Shown here: piece by piece, positions 23,851 through 35,448 of the stretch
Position numbering within the stretch: the first letter of the stretch is position 1
How the letters are laid out: the number at the start of each line of letters is the position of its first letter
NCBI RefSeq assembly: GCF_049243985.1
Contig: NC_135376.1
Location: 40,467,001 to 40,531,000 of the forward strand
Direction of reading: 5' to 3'
Length of the DNA stretch: 64,000 bases
Origin: Paroedura picta
Taxonomy: Eukaryota; Chordata; Lepidosauria; Squamata; Gekkonidae
Notes under the pieces: model-generated
Told to the model about the DNA's origin: nothing
The model's database searches: none
What the model saw: the letters and a program-made list of their open reading frames with translations, nothing else
Program-made: the position numbers and the translations under genes

Positions 23851-23894
23851 TAAATTTAAAATGGGCTTGAAATCTAGTTCATAAATAAAGACTG

Positions 23895-25469
23895 CTAATG
23901 TAAACTATGACCTGAACCCTCAACACTGAACATCTCTGCTTCTTTTTCTTTCCAGAAGGCAAAGCTCCTTTCAATGTACTTGCAGATTTCATCATTACTG
24001 AAGCTTCCTAGCTCAAAGCATTTCCGTGGGACATCATCTCCCTGCTCAAGAGCAATACTCTGTACCCTGTCACCGGTTGCAAATTTCCGATTTGTTTCAA
24101 CAGATGATGCTTTAAGTTCCATGTTATTGACTGGGTTACCAAAAAACCTTGTCTTTATGTCCTCAAAACTATCTTTCCAGTCTCTTTTGCCTGCAGCTAT
24201 CTCATCCATCACTGCTTTGTGAAAGGCACGCACTGTTTCCCATCGATGTCTACCTAAGTGGTCAAAGACTTCAAAGCAAAGGAGATGCCTTCTCTTCCGT
24301 TCTTCTGGGGAGAGGTCCAGCTCTAGGATGTGGAAATAGCCCAGCATAAACAGGTCAAGAGTTAAGCTATTGTATTCAACAGGCTTACCATTCACATATG
24401 GGAGAAACTGTTCAGGGGAGTAGACAGTGTGCTGGTGACTGAGGTGCCTGATCTGCCGAGATGGCACAAGAGAAATTATGTCCTTCCAGTGGTCAATTAA
24501 ATTTTGGATTGCATATCTCTGCCGAACTAAGTGGCCAAGTTTGCTCATTTCCACCAAGGGCTTCTGAATAGGAGCTTGCTGCTTCTTAACTTCTGCCATA
24601 AGGTCTACCAGACCCACCTTTGCAGAATTTGAGGGTTTTACAGTCTTCCAAGCCATGAGCTTCATGGAAGGAATGTAGGCAGATTTTTTCCAGTGGCTTA
24701 AAAAAAGGAGCACAATACGTTCCTTTCGAAGCATGCTAGACTCTGCTATGGAGACAGGAGACCTGATCACATCAGAAGTGGCTTCCTCACAGCTGATGCC
24801 AGAATCACTGGTATTCTCCATGTCTCCAAATTCATGGTCCTCACAAAGACATTTCTTCTTGCCCTCACAAATATATGATAACATTTGTGGGCTTCTCTCT
24901 TTCCCTGTCCCATGTTCCCAGGGCATGACTTTCAATCCCTGGAGCTCGAAGGGTTTGTGCTGTCCCAAGAGGGCTCGTTTTTCAAAACTGCCTCTCAGAT
25001 TTTTGACAGAGACACCACACTCCAGGATCTCTCGTTTGGCAGACTCTCCAGTGATAATGTCAGTCTTTCTCGATTTAGGCAGTGCTTTTGAAGTTAGTCT
25101 CTCATTCTCTTCGTTTTTCATCCCATTGAGGTTGTTGAGCAACAGGGACATGCTTTTGACAACTCCAGACATGTGGCTGCACCAGGCAGGGAGCTCCTGG
25201 CAGTCCTCCTCAGATCCTTGCTGCAGAATCTGACTGTTGACTGTGATATTGACAATGGGAGTCGGGAGTACTGTCTGCAGTTCTTCCGTCAGGCGTCCTA
25301 GCTCACTCTCGTACTCCTGGCACCTCTTCCTCATCTGCAGTTTCTCAATCTGCTTTTCTAAATACAGTAGGTCATCCTCAGTGAGCAGCTCCCCGTAGGG
25401 ACCCAAGATGGCATTGTGTGCTTGGGAATACTGCCAGGCATCTTGCTCCTGAGCACAGCTGTCCTTGTT
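23895..25469 (-). CDS. ESPNL: ESPNL last coding exon
   Basis: This 524-codon exon ends at a TAG (23897-23895). It opens with [20 protein letters not shown], then a coiled coil ([20 protein letters not shown]) and [12 protein letters not shown]. The C-terminal half is rich in charged and aromatic residues ([40 protein letters not shown]). The acceptor is CTTTTCCAG|AACAAG, phase 0. Confidence 0.94.
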   Translation of the reverse strand, partial: NKDSCAQEQDAWQYSQAHNAILGPYGELLTEDDLLYLEKQIEKLQMRKRCQEYESELGRLTEELQTVLPTPIVNITVNSQILQQGSEEDCQELPAWCSHMSGVVKSMSLLLNNLNGMKNEENERLTSKALPKSRKTDIITGESAKREILECGVSVKNLRGSFEKRALLGQHKPFELQGLKVMPWEHGTGKERSPQMLSYICEGKKKCLCEDHEFGDMENTSDSGISCEEATSDVIRSPVSIAESSMLRKERIVLLFLSHWKKSAYIPSMKLMAWKTVKPSNSAKVGLVDLMAEVKKQQAPIQKPLVEMSKLGHLVRQRYAIQNLIDHWKDIISLVPSRQIRHLSHQHTVYSPEQFLPYVNGKPVEYNSLTLDLFMLGYFHILELDLSPEERKRRHLLCFEVFDHLGRHRWETVRAFHKAVMDEIAAGKRDWKDSFEDIKTRFFGNPVNNMELKASSVETNRKFATGDRVQSIALEQGDDVPRKCFELGSFSNDEICKYIERSFAFWKEKEAEMFSVEGSGHSLH

Positions 25470-28400
25470 CTGGAAAAGGGAAGAAAGCAAGGAAGTTGCA
25501 ACACAGAATTGTTACAAGCCAAATCCATCTCCCTTTCCCTAATGCCCCCCAGATCAGTAGCCAAAGAAGTAGTCGCCTGAATCACAGAGTCTAGTAAATA
25601 CAGAATTAGAAACCACCTTTTTACAGTGGCAACCAGGGCTGAATTCTACACCGGTGACATGGAAGCAGCACTATGCCTGGGAGCAGGTGGGAAAGTCCCC
25701 ATGCAGCTTGCTGCTGCCTTTTCTGCCTCCTCTGCCCCTCCTCCTTTCCCTCCATAACATTTCCACACAAGCACAGACACAGCAGAGTTCACACACACAC
25801 CCAGTCACTGTGGCCCAGCAACTTCTCCTTTGTATACATGACTTGATATTCTTGAAGCTTGGCTTGCTTCACTTTTTCCAGCAAAACACAGGTCTGTTTC
25901 TGAAATTCAAACTGCAGTCAAGATTGGAATAGCTAGTTCATTTCTTGTGGGTTCTACCTGCTAGGCGCCACCCATAGCTGGGCTGATATCTTGATACTGG
26001 CCAGCCCTCTGCAAATCCATCTATCTACTCCAGGTAACAGAACAAGACATGAAAAGGGTTTTCCATTATACTGGTGCATGGAGTGAAATAATCAGAATGG
26101 AAGCACTGGAATTTTAATAAATGTAGAAAATCCAACAAATAGCTTTTAGGAAGTCAAACAGTGTAAGAAAACAGAGCAGTGACACCTTTTATTTTTGTTA
26201 GCTCAGTATAATACCTTTCTGCTCGTTCCTTCTTCAGATGCCAGCTCAGCCTGCAGTTTCCTCACCATCACCTGCCGTTTCCACTCTGGGATGGAGCATC
26301 CTCTTTCATCATGGGTAGGCACAAGGGCATCGATATCTGAGGCTCCCAGCTCCTCCAGTGTTACAAGGAGAGTACTTGGTACGGTGGCTTCGGTTTGCAC
26401 TCTCTTTTCACCCTGCATAGAAAGCAGTTGTATTTGTAGGTAGCCTTTATATCAGCTTAAGAAAGGCACACCAGGGTTGAGTCTGAACGGGGCTTTTTAT
26501 CCTACCCCAGATCGAATAAATCCCTCCCATTTGCACGGTATTTGATTTCCATTTTGATTCTGGGCACTTTAAATTTTCCCTCTGCAACATGCATGATTGA
26601 TTTGTGGTGACCCTACCTTTCCTCCATGATACCCAGGAGCAGATATAACTTGCTATAATTGACCAAGTCACTTTGAGGGCTCCCAGTATTAAAGTGTAGA
26701 TATGCATTTTGCTGAATTAACGTCCTCCCCGCTGAGGTAGATAAGCAGTCTGTCCCTGATTGGCTGGGTGCCAGTTCAAAGACTTCCTGGTTCCCGGTTG
26801 CAAGACTTTTTCCCCAAGATTTATTTTTGCCCTCCTTTTGGAATCTGTTTTAAAGTTACTGCGCTCTAGAATCCCACACTTCTCTCAGCAGATATTTGCC
26901 TCATTCTGTGAGGCTGCTGCTTGCTCAGGTCCCTCCTCCACAGCCACTCATTATCCCAGGACGATCATGGACAAGGCAAGAGAATGATGAGGGAAAAACA
27001 CTGGTTATTATCACTATTCAACCTACAGAGTTTGAAAACAATGCTGTGATCCTGGCCTTCTGAAGAGATTTGTTGATCTTTAATTCTGCTACTGATTTGT
27101 TGGATTCATGGGCTTTCAGTGAGCTGGAGGTCTTGGGAGCTGGAACAAAAGGACAAATATACACATATTTGTTCATTTAAAATGCATTTTGAACTGCTTT
27201 TGTCTTGAATCGAGACTCAGCATGGCTTACAATACTAACCGAAAGTTCTATGCTGAAGCCTGAAGAAATGCTAGTGCCTTTCATGGGTAATCTTAAACAT
27301 TTCTGTCCTACAGGTTAACCTTCTCTCTTTGATTATTCAATGGGGAAAATGTAGACATCCTCACTATTAATCGTTCAAACCAAGACATATTTTATATATC
27401 AAAATGAATGAATGAAACCTGAAATTTGCAGCGTGTTTCAAGACATCACTTATAACCATACTTTTTAAAGCCAACTGACGATGTGGAATGGAATGGTATA
27501 GCCCAATTTCTCATCTCAGAAATTAAGCAGAGTTGGTACTTGGGTGGGGGGACCACCAATGAAGACTCTGCAGTGGAAGGCAATGGCAAACCACCTGTGC
27601 CACTCATTTGCCATGAAAGCCCTTTACATATGTATGCCAATTGACTTCAATGGACTTAAAAGGCTGTAAGTGCTTTGGATACCCGTGTTAGTAGAACTGT
27701 AACCTTAGAAACATAATGTGATGCCAAATATAGACACCCTCTGCAAGATTAAACACGTATCTAATTTTTTAGCTAAGCAAATTGCTAGAGAAAATAGAGA
27801 GAAGGGGAACCTCCAATAGACACTCAGCCTCTGGCCTCAGAGAAAGTGGCTTATACAAGCCTTGTGATTAGGCTAGAAGGATGTAGGTGGGAACTGAGGT
27901 TGTTATGTTGAGTATAAGGTGGCATGCAGGGTGAATTTATATAACGTGTTCTGAATATCATAACAAGCATGAGCAGTAAAAGTTTTCCCTGCACCATCTA
28001 ATTGGACCACCTCCCTGTTAGATCCTCTCTATTTTGTCTTCTATGTGTACTCAGAACTTGTTGTCTTTGCATTCTAGTTTTCTTGGGAAGATTAACTCAC
28101 CGGTTGCTTTTTGGAAAGTGTTGCTCATTTCTTTTTTCTGCATCTTTGATGTATGATTGGCATTAGTCTGAAATTGTCTCATTGGCTGCTGGGTCCAAAA
28201 ATGCATAAAAGACATTTAGAAGTTTCATCTTTGAAAATTGAAAGCAATTATTTTATGTTAAAACATTCCCTTATTTTCTATTTGATGTTAAATCATAGAG
28301 CCACACAGCAGCTTCAGTATCTGTAGTAATTAGGGGGCTACTCTGAAATGGAAGACACCCATAATGCCACCCTAAGCAGACGTATCTTCAGTGGACTTAC

Positions 28401-31400
28401 AAGGGTGTAACTTTTAGGATGGCACTGCTGCTCTCTGCTTCCTGCTGTGCCACCAGCATTCATTTAGATGGGAGGCAAATTCCTGCATTTTCTATCTGCA
28501 GTAGTCAAGCAACATGGGCAATAAGGAGAAGTCCGTCACTGTTTAAGCCAAAAGATGATCTCATGACACCTGAGTATGGGGATACTTGAATACCAACCAG
28601 TTTGGTTTCCTCGCCATTCACTAGTGATGATCAGGCAGCCAATTAATCAACAGGCTCGTCGGCTGATCACAACCTGTTTGTATTCACAGGATGAGTGGTC
28701 AGCTGAGGGTTGACCTCCAATGTCCAAATTGTGCTTTGTGCCCAGCAAAGGTTTGGAGAATTAGGAACCAACTCCCAGATAATCAATTGCAAATTGGATG
28801 CTTCTGATCTCCCTTCCTAGAAACGTTTGTGGCCATGTCTGCTGAGATCCAGCAAATTTAGTGGTGATGGTGAATCAGAAACCCAGTTGAAAAGGTAAGA
28901 AACAAGCTCTTAGTTCTCTTCCTTTTGCAGTGGGGAGAGCAAAAGAATCGCCACTATCCTGCTCAGAGAGGGAAGAGACAATGAGTTATATTTCTTCTCC
29001 CTTTTGCAATGTGGCTATTTCTCCCTTTTGCAATGTCATTGTGTGGCTGTTTTCCTAACTTGACTCCTACCTGATCTTCCAATCAGCTGGGAGTCAACTC
29101 CTGACCAACAGGCAGCTGCAAATTTGTTTGGCACCAGTTTGAATTTCTCAATGTAATCTGAAAATGTCTTATCAGTTCACAGCCTTATGATGGGTGTTGA
29201 ATAGGCTAAGTTTGGCTGTTGAACAGGTTTACTGAGAAATTCATGGTATAACGTGATGGGACCACCTCCCCCCACAAAAAAACTGAGTGTAACCATTACC
29301 TGGCCATTCTCCATACTTGTGGCATCATCACTCAGTATCTGTGAAGAGTCTTTTCTAAATTCTAGTTTGAAGTCCTCGGTTTTGGTTCCTTTGCTGTTGG
29401 AATCACACTGCTGGCCAACCTATGTAGATGGAGAATGATCCTGGAGAAGTGTAATGGGATTACCGGACATTGAACTATAGGTGCTAATGGTTCTTGATGA
29501 CCCTTGAATTACATGACAAGAAAGTTATCATGTTTGAGAAAAGTGTTAAGTGCTGCCTAATTTGGATAGATGAGTGAAGGGTAGATGAGACTGGAAACTG
29601 CTTAAATTGTTACCAAACTCTTGGGAGACCTGTTGTTCTAAATGATGCATCTCCATGGAGTGCAGAGGATGTCATTAACAGGTCAGCCATTCCTTTTCAC
29701 ACATTCTAAACCAGGGGTAGTCAAACTGCGGCCCTCCAGATGTCCATGGACTACAATTCCCAGGAGCCCTTGCCAGCATTCGCTGGCGAATGCTGGCAAG
29801 GGCTCCTGGGAATTGTAGTCCATGGACATCTGGAGGGCCGCAGTTTGACTACCCCTGTTCTAAACTATATATCCAGATGTCTCTGATTGGCATCTGTTTC
29901 TGTATCCTGTTGGGCCAGACAGTATATTTGCACAATCTGGCTGACATCTATTTCAGTGGGATAGATTCAAATGAGTAGCCATGTTGGTCTGAAGCAGCAC
30001 AATAAAATCAGAGTCCAGTTGCACCTTTAAGACCAAATCTATTTCGGTGTCATTTTCAGCCATCCAGTGTATTGCATTTAATATTTGAAATGATATTGAA
30101 GGAAGGATTGTTTATGATTTGCTATCTATAAACTACCCCTCAATGAGAGGAGGGGTCTGACTGCTAATGACTTCTTGCACATTTCCATTGCCATCTTGGG
30201 TCCCTGTCCCCCCTTGATCTTCAGAGCTTAACATAGTGGAGAAGATAACATAGCAGTTCACCCTGCCAGCTCCCTCAGTAAGCACATATAGTTGTGAGAA
30301 AAACACTGGAACACACCTTACGCTACGTGTAGCTTTATCAATGACCATTTATGCATTGGAGGTTTCATGCTGGGCTGCAGGTTGGAGTTTTAGTCATGGC
30401 AGGTTGCCTCACCTCTTCCTGCACCCACATGAGTGCGCATTTGGCTTGGTGCACCTCATCTGCCCCCAATTTGTGTTCCTGCATGGAAGTTGGGGCAGTG
30501 AAGTTCCCAGTGCGTAAACGGTCAATGAGAGAAACTGCAGTCGCGCTTGATTCACAAAAGAAATAATATCAGAAAGAATGGCAGTATCATACAAACTCAT
30601 AAAACATTTAACTTCACATTTAATAGTACTTGATGAAAAATAACGTTGATCCATTTTATAGTTCAAATGTATGCTTTAGCTCTGGTGTGCTCCTGGAGCA
30701 CTATCCTTCATTCTGCTGATGCTAGGGTCATATTCTGTGGGTGAGTGCATTTGGTACTATTTGCTGCTATCAGAATTCTGGTGCATGCAGAACATATTCT
30801 CATCCCTAAGCACAGACAGAATCTGACTGAGAAGGTGGTGGTCATCTAAACATGGCATTGAGAGAAGCCTTGTGTAGGTGTTCCCTCTGTCTCTGATGTC
30901 TTGGTATTCTGGCCCGTGACTGTGCAGGGGTGGGGTGGGGTGGGGTGGGGTGGAGGGTTATGTGTGGGCAGCCAGTGCCATAGAGCACTGAGGGATGATC
31001 ACCCCATTATAGAATGTTTGATTAATCCTCTACCTTTTAACCATGTAATTGAAATATGTGTCTTTATCACCAGAACATCTATAGAGGTGTCTTTTTTTTA
31101 TGAAATATGAAAATAAATATTAACTAGCAGTTTACCAATCCCAAACTACCCACTCTCATTAAAAGGAAAGACCACACTGAACATTTTCTTTTTACATTCC
31201 TTACTACAACAATGCATCTGAAACAAAATAACCTCAAATAATTGACAACATGCCTGTAACTCTCTTCCCACTAACAAACTGCAATCTATCCAGCCCAAGA
31301 TGTAGGTGTGTATAAAGTGCTGTCAAATTGCGGCATATTTATGGTAATCCCAAAGGGTTTCAAGGCAAGAGAAGTTCAGGGGTTCCTTGCCTTTGCATGC

Positions 31401-33324
31401 CTCTGCATAGCAACCTTGGACTTTCTTGGTGGTCTCCCATACAAATACTACTCAGGGCCAACGAGATGTGGCTTCTGAGCTCTGGTAAGATTGGGCTCTC
31501 AGTTCAAGCAGTAGAAATACAGATTCCAATTTTGAAATATTATAATTCAGTGAGACAAGTTGTAGGCCACAGAATGAAACCCAAAGTAATCATTCTAAAA
31601 CAATTAGAATTCAAGACACTACAACATCTATCTACTGGTAGAGAGTGAGCTCACAAAATGATGGTAGCCCCATCCCCACCAGCAGAGGGCTCCATATGCC
31701 CTGATGTTACATGTTTTGTGAGCTTCAGCCTTGATGAGCATAAATGACCACACAAATTATGGAATTGTTTTAAAAGATACATACCAGTCATGCCATCCCT
31801 GTGTCTTGCAAGTCCATATAGAACACAATACAGAAGATGGATAGTGCTCTGATTGGATCTGGTCCTTAAGAAGGTCAGAATTTAACAAACCAATGAATAA
31901 TAACCAGTCTTGAAAGGAGCAGAAACGGGAGACTTCAGTCCTTCTGTCGAGAGGCAGCCAGAGACTGCATTGTGTGGTAAATGGCAGCAGGAGAAAGGGT
32001 GGAGGTCAAGGAGTCACAATTAGCATTGCATTAATATTTGAAGGATGGGCATCAGATGGCAGGGCAATGCAAAGGGGCTGGAGCTTTTTTTAGCTATAGA
32101 AAGTAAGATACATCCTCCTCTGCTGCCCAAACTGCCCTTGCCTTTCTTCTTTTTCAGCACCTTTCTTAAAATCTATGAGTTCTGTACCAAAAGAGAGACT
32201 GTTCAGCTAGATTTAGCAGAGACCAAACAATAAGGTTCCTTTTAGGGTCAGTTCACACAAGGCTCCAGCTTCTTGCCCAGCATAGTGCTATAGACCAGCA
32301 GGATGAGTCTCAGGAGCTGTGTGAACCTCCTTCTGTCTTCCCAGGCACCTGAGACAGAGCTGCCTCCTCCCCTCTCCCAGATTCCTCAGTGAAGGTTTAC
32401 ATACATGGACAACTTCTTTCATCAGAGTAGGTTCCATACATTATACATGAATATAATGGATTGGCAGGGATAGCTTACAAAAGTGTAATTCAACTAAAGA
32501 GGTTAGAATAAAACAGTGAGTCATGAGACAAATGAACTCAGCAATTAGTAGAGGTCAGGGAGGTATTCACTGCCACTTGCCTATGAAGAATTTTCAAAGG
32601 AATTAAATTTTCAAGTATTATTTCAGGAGAAGCTTCTTCATTTCCTAAGCATATATTTATTTTATTGAAAGCACAAGCCAGTCCCAAACTCTTGGGGTGA
32701 ATGACAATAGGTCAAGTCAAAAATTCAAAATGTCATGTAACATTAAAATGAAACAGCTAAAATATTAATGAGCTCCTTCCCCATCACCTACCAGTTTAAC
32801 CCCAACTAGCAAGAAGTTGGTTTTTATACCCCGTTTTTCACTACCAAAGGAGTCAAAAAGCAGCATACAATTGCCTTCCCTTCCTTTCCCCCACAACAGA
32901 TTTTCTATGAATCAGGTCAAAAAGAGAGAGCTCTGAGAGAACTGATCTGTGAGAACATCTCTAACAGGACTGTGATGAGCCCAAGGCCACCCAGCTGGTT
33001 GCATATGGAGGAACGGGGAATCAAACCCAGCTTTCCAGATTAGAGACTGCCACTCTTAACCACTACACCAAGCCAGACCAACTGCACTTCCCAAAAACGA
33101 GCTCTGGTGTGTCCACAGCAATGAGTCAGTCACTAAACATTGACTTATTTTTAGCTGCCTTCATTTGATGCTCAGACTTTCATAAAGCACTTTTAGCTGA
33201 CGGTTCCCTCCTTATATGCCTGTAATCCTGTCTTAAAATGCAGCTACAGAAGTGCACTGAAAAACTTGCTGTTGATTCAAGTCTTTGCCACTCTGGAAAG
33301 GCCAGATACTGATCTAGCACATAC

Positions 33325-33358
<34 letters not shown>

Positions 33359-35376
33359 TCCTCAGTCACTGCCATAAGAAACACATGCCAATTTTACCAC
33401 TCTTATTTCCTAGATGACCAGCAGGAATCACATCTGTTGTAGTTCTACGCCCTTATATCTTAAGCTATGTGAATTATGGTCTCAGAACTTCTTGAGAACA
33501 TGAGATCTGCCAGGCCCCAGCCATTAGCCAGAGGTTATTTCCTCTGCAGCAGTTGCCCTTGTGAAGGCACAGGCAAAGGGCCCTTCTTACTGGCTAGACT
33601 GGGGCCACACAATGCTGAGGGAGGAAAGGTTAACTCCCCCCCAAACTGCCATAAGCCCTAGTAAGGGATTCCCTTCCCCACCTCAAGAGCTATTATCAAA
33701 CTAGGAAGGCCAATTTACATTCCTGAAAATAGTGTAGGATGTGGGGAGACAACTCCCTCCACTAGCATTGTTAGCCACCATCCAAATATTCTTCCCCACA
33801 CACGTTGCTGTGTTATCCAGAGATCTGATCCCAGTCTTGTCCAGTTGAGTTGAGCCGTAACAAAGAAAAGATCAGTCCCTAGTTGAGGTTGGAAACAAGA
33901 AATGAATCATTCCTAATGAAACCTGTTAAGCTGAAACTCCCCACAGATGCACAGATCATAAGCTGAAGTCTGACCATTTCTACCCTAGTGGTTTCCCTTT
34001 GATTTAGTGACACATAGAAAACAAATGCTTTCTTCTTTCTCAGGCTGTACTCAGTATTCCTGCAAGCCTGGAAGGAAAGTCAAATAAGCAACAGCATTTT
34101 GTACCAGTTCTAATTTCTGGGTCAGGGCCACATAGAGTGAGTTACAGTAATCCAGTCTGAAGGTGACCATTGCATGGATCACTGTAGCTGGATCTTCAGG
34201 GGCCAGGTAGGTTGTTAATAGCTTCACCTGGCACAGACAGTGGAACATCTGGTGAGCTACTTGTGTGACTTATTCTTCCATTGCAAGGCAGGCATCAAAA
34301 GTCACCCCCAAAGTTGTTAGTTGTACTCCATCAAGGTAGGGGAGACACATTTCCTCTCCCAATTCCCTTTAGTCACCACAAACAGAAGTCACTGATAATC
34401 ACTAAACAAACTTTAAAACAGGGGTCTTCAACCCCCGGTCAGCGGCCCGGTACCGGGCCACTAAGGCCATGGTACCGGGCCGCCAGCAGCCGCGCCTGCC
34501 TTCCCCCCCCTGCAGCGAGAGGGGGGGAAGAGGCAGGCGTGGCCGCTGGCATGCCAGCGACGTAAACGCGCACGCGCAGAGCCGCCGTGCATTCGTGTTT
34601 GTGCCCCCTGCTGGCGAAAACGCACACGTGTTAGCGCCACCTAGTGGCAAAAACATGCATGCGCGGCAACTGCACGTGCATGTTTACGTGCAGCTGCTGT
34701 GGCCGGGCCGCCGGCTCTCTCCCTCCCTCGGAGGCGGTCCCCGACTACAAGAAGATTGGGGACCGCTACTTTAAAAGACGGCTGATCATCAACAGTGAAG
34801 GCAAGCCTCATGAGAAAGGGTGTTCCAGAGTCACAGCACTGATGGCAGAGGAATTAACATAACAACAGTGCATAACCTGACTAAAGAGTAGATGGTTTGT
34901 TTAGGGATACACTTGATAGGAAAAAGGAGAGACAGAGATATTCCTACCTACATCTCTAGCTGAGAGAGAGAAGATAAGGCTAAGTATGACAGTTCTGAGA
35001 AAAAGTAGAAATTGCCCTACGAGTAGCAAAATGTAGACAGACAAGGAACGGGTCTCTTAACAGGAGAGAAGGTGCTGGCCTCACTATCCTATCTAGTTGC
35101 CTTCTTGCTGCCCCCTGCAAGGTCTTCTAATCTTTTTTGTACCCCAGACCCTGCCTTTTGCAACTGAAAAGGCCCTATTTCTGATCCTCTCCTGTACCAC
35201 TTCTGAAGGCAGGAACACCCAAAGAAGGAACTCTGATGGATACTTCAATGGATGGACAGGCAGGTGGAGACAGGAAGAAACGATCTTTCAGATACTCCAC
35301 CAATATTGTTAGGAGTGTGAAGTAAAAGCTAGTCCTTTGAATTGTGCCCCATTAGCAACACCTTGATTAAAATCGA

Positions 35377-35448
<72 letters not shown>

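Larger units (their letters stand above)
22459..23878 (-). mobile_element. GC-rich hairpin-train element, long copy
   Basis: On the minus strand it starts ACTAG (23878-23874), then a terminal hairpin with arms GCCCATTTTA / TAAAATGGGC, and ends GGCGCCACGGGCTGTGT (22459). It shares this beginning, this end and an internal 22-bp-arm palindrome (22554-22600) with the 377-bp copy at 52699-53075. The interior is expanded by two tandem arrays whose monomers are themselves hairpins. No transposase-like frame, no target duplication and no family name could be established. It lies 16 bp past the ESPNL stop codon. A Helitron-like or fold-back element is possible, but the ends do not show the clear CTRR terminus of Helitrons. 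Confidence 0.75.

Noticed and set aside
21009-35448. CRISPR-like or regulatory regular repeats
   Set aside because: The regular repeats are microsatellites or head-to-tail satellites without unique spacers, in a vertebrate genome.
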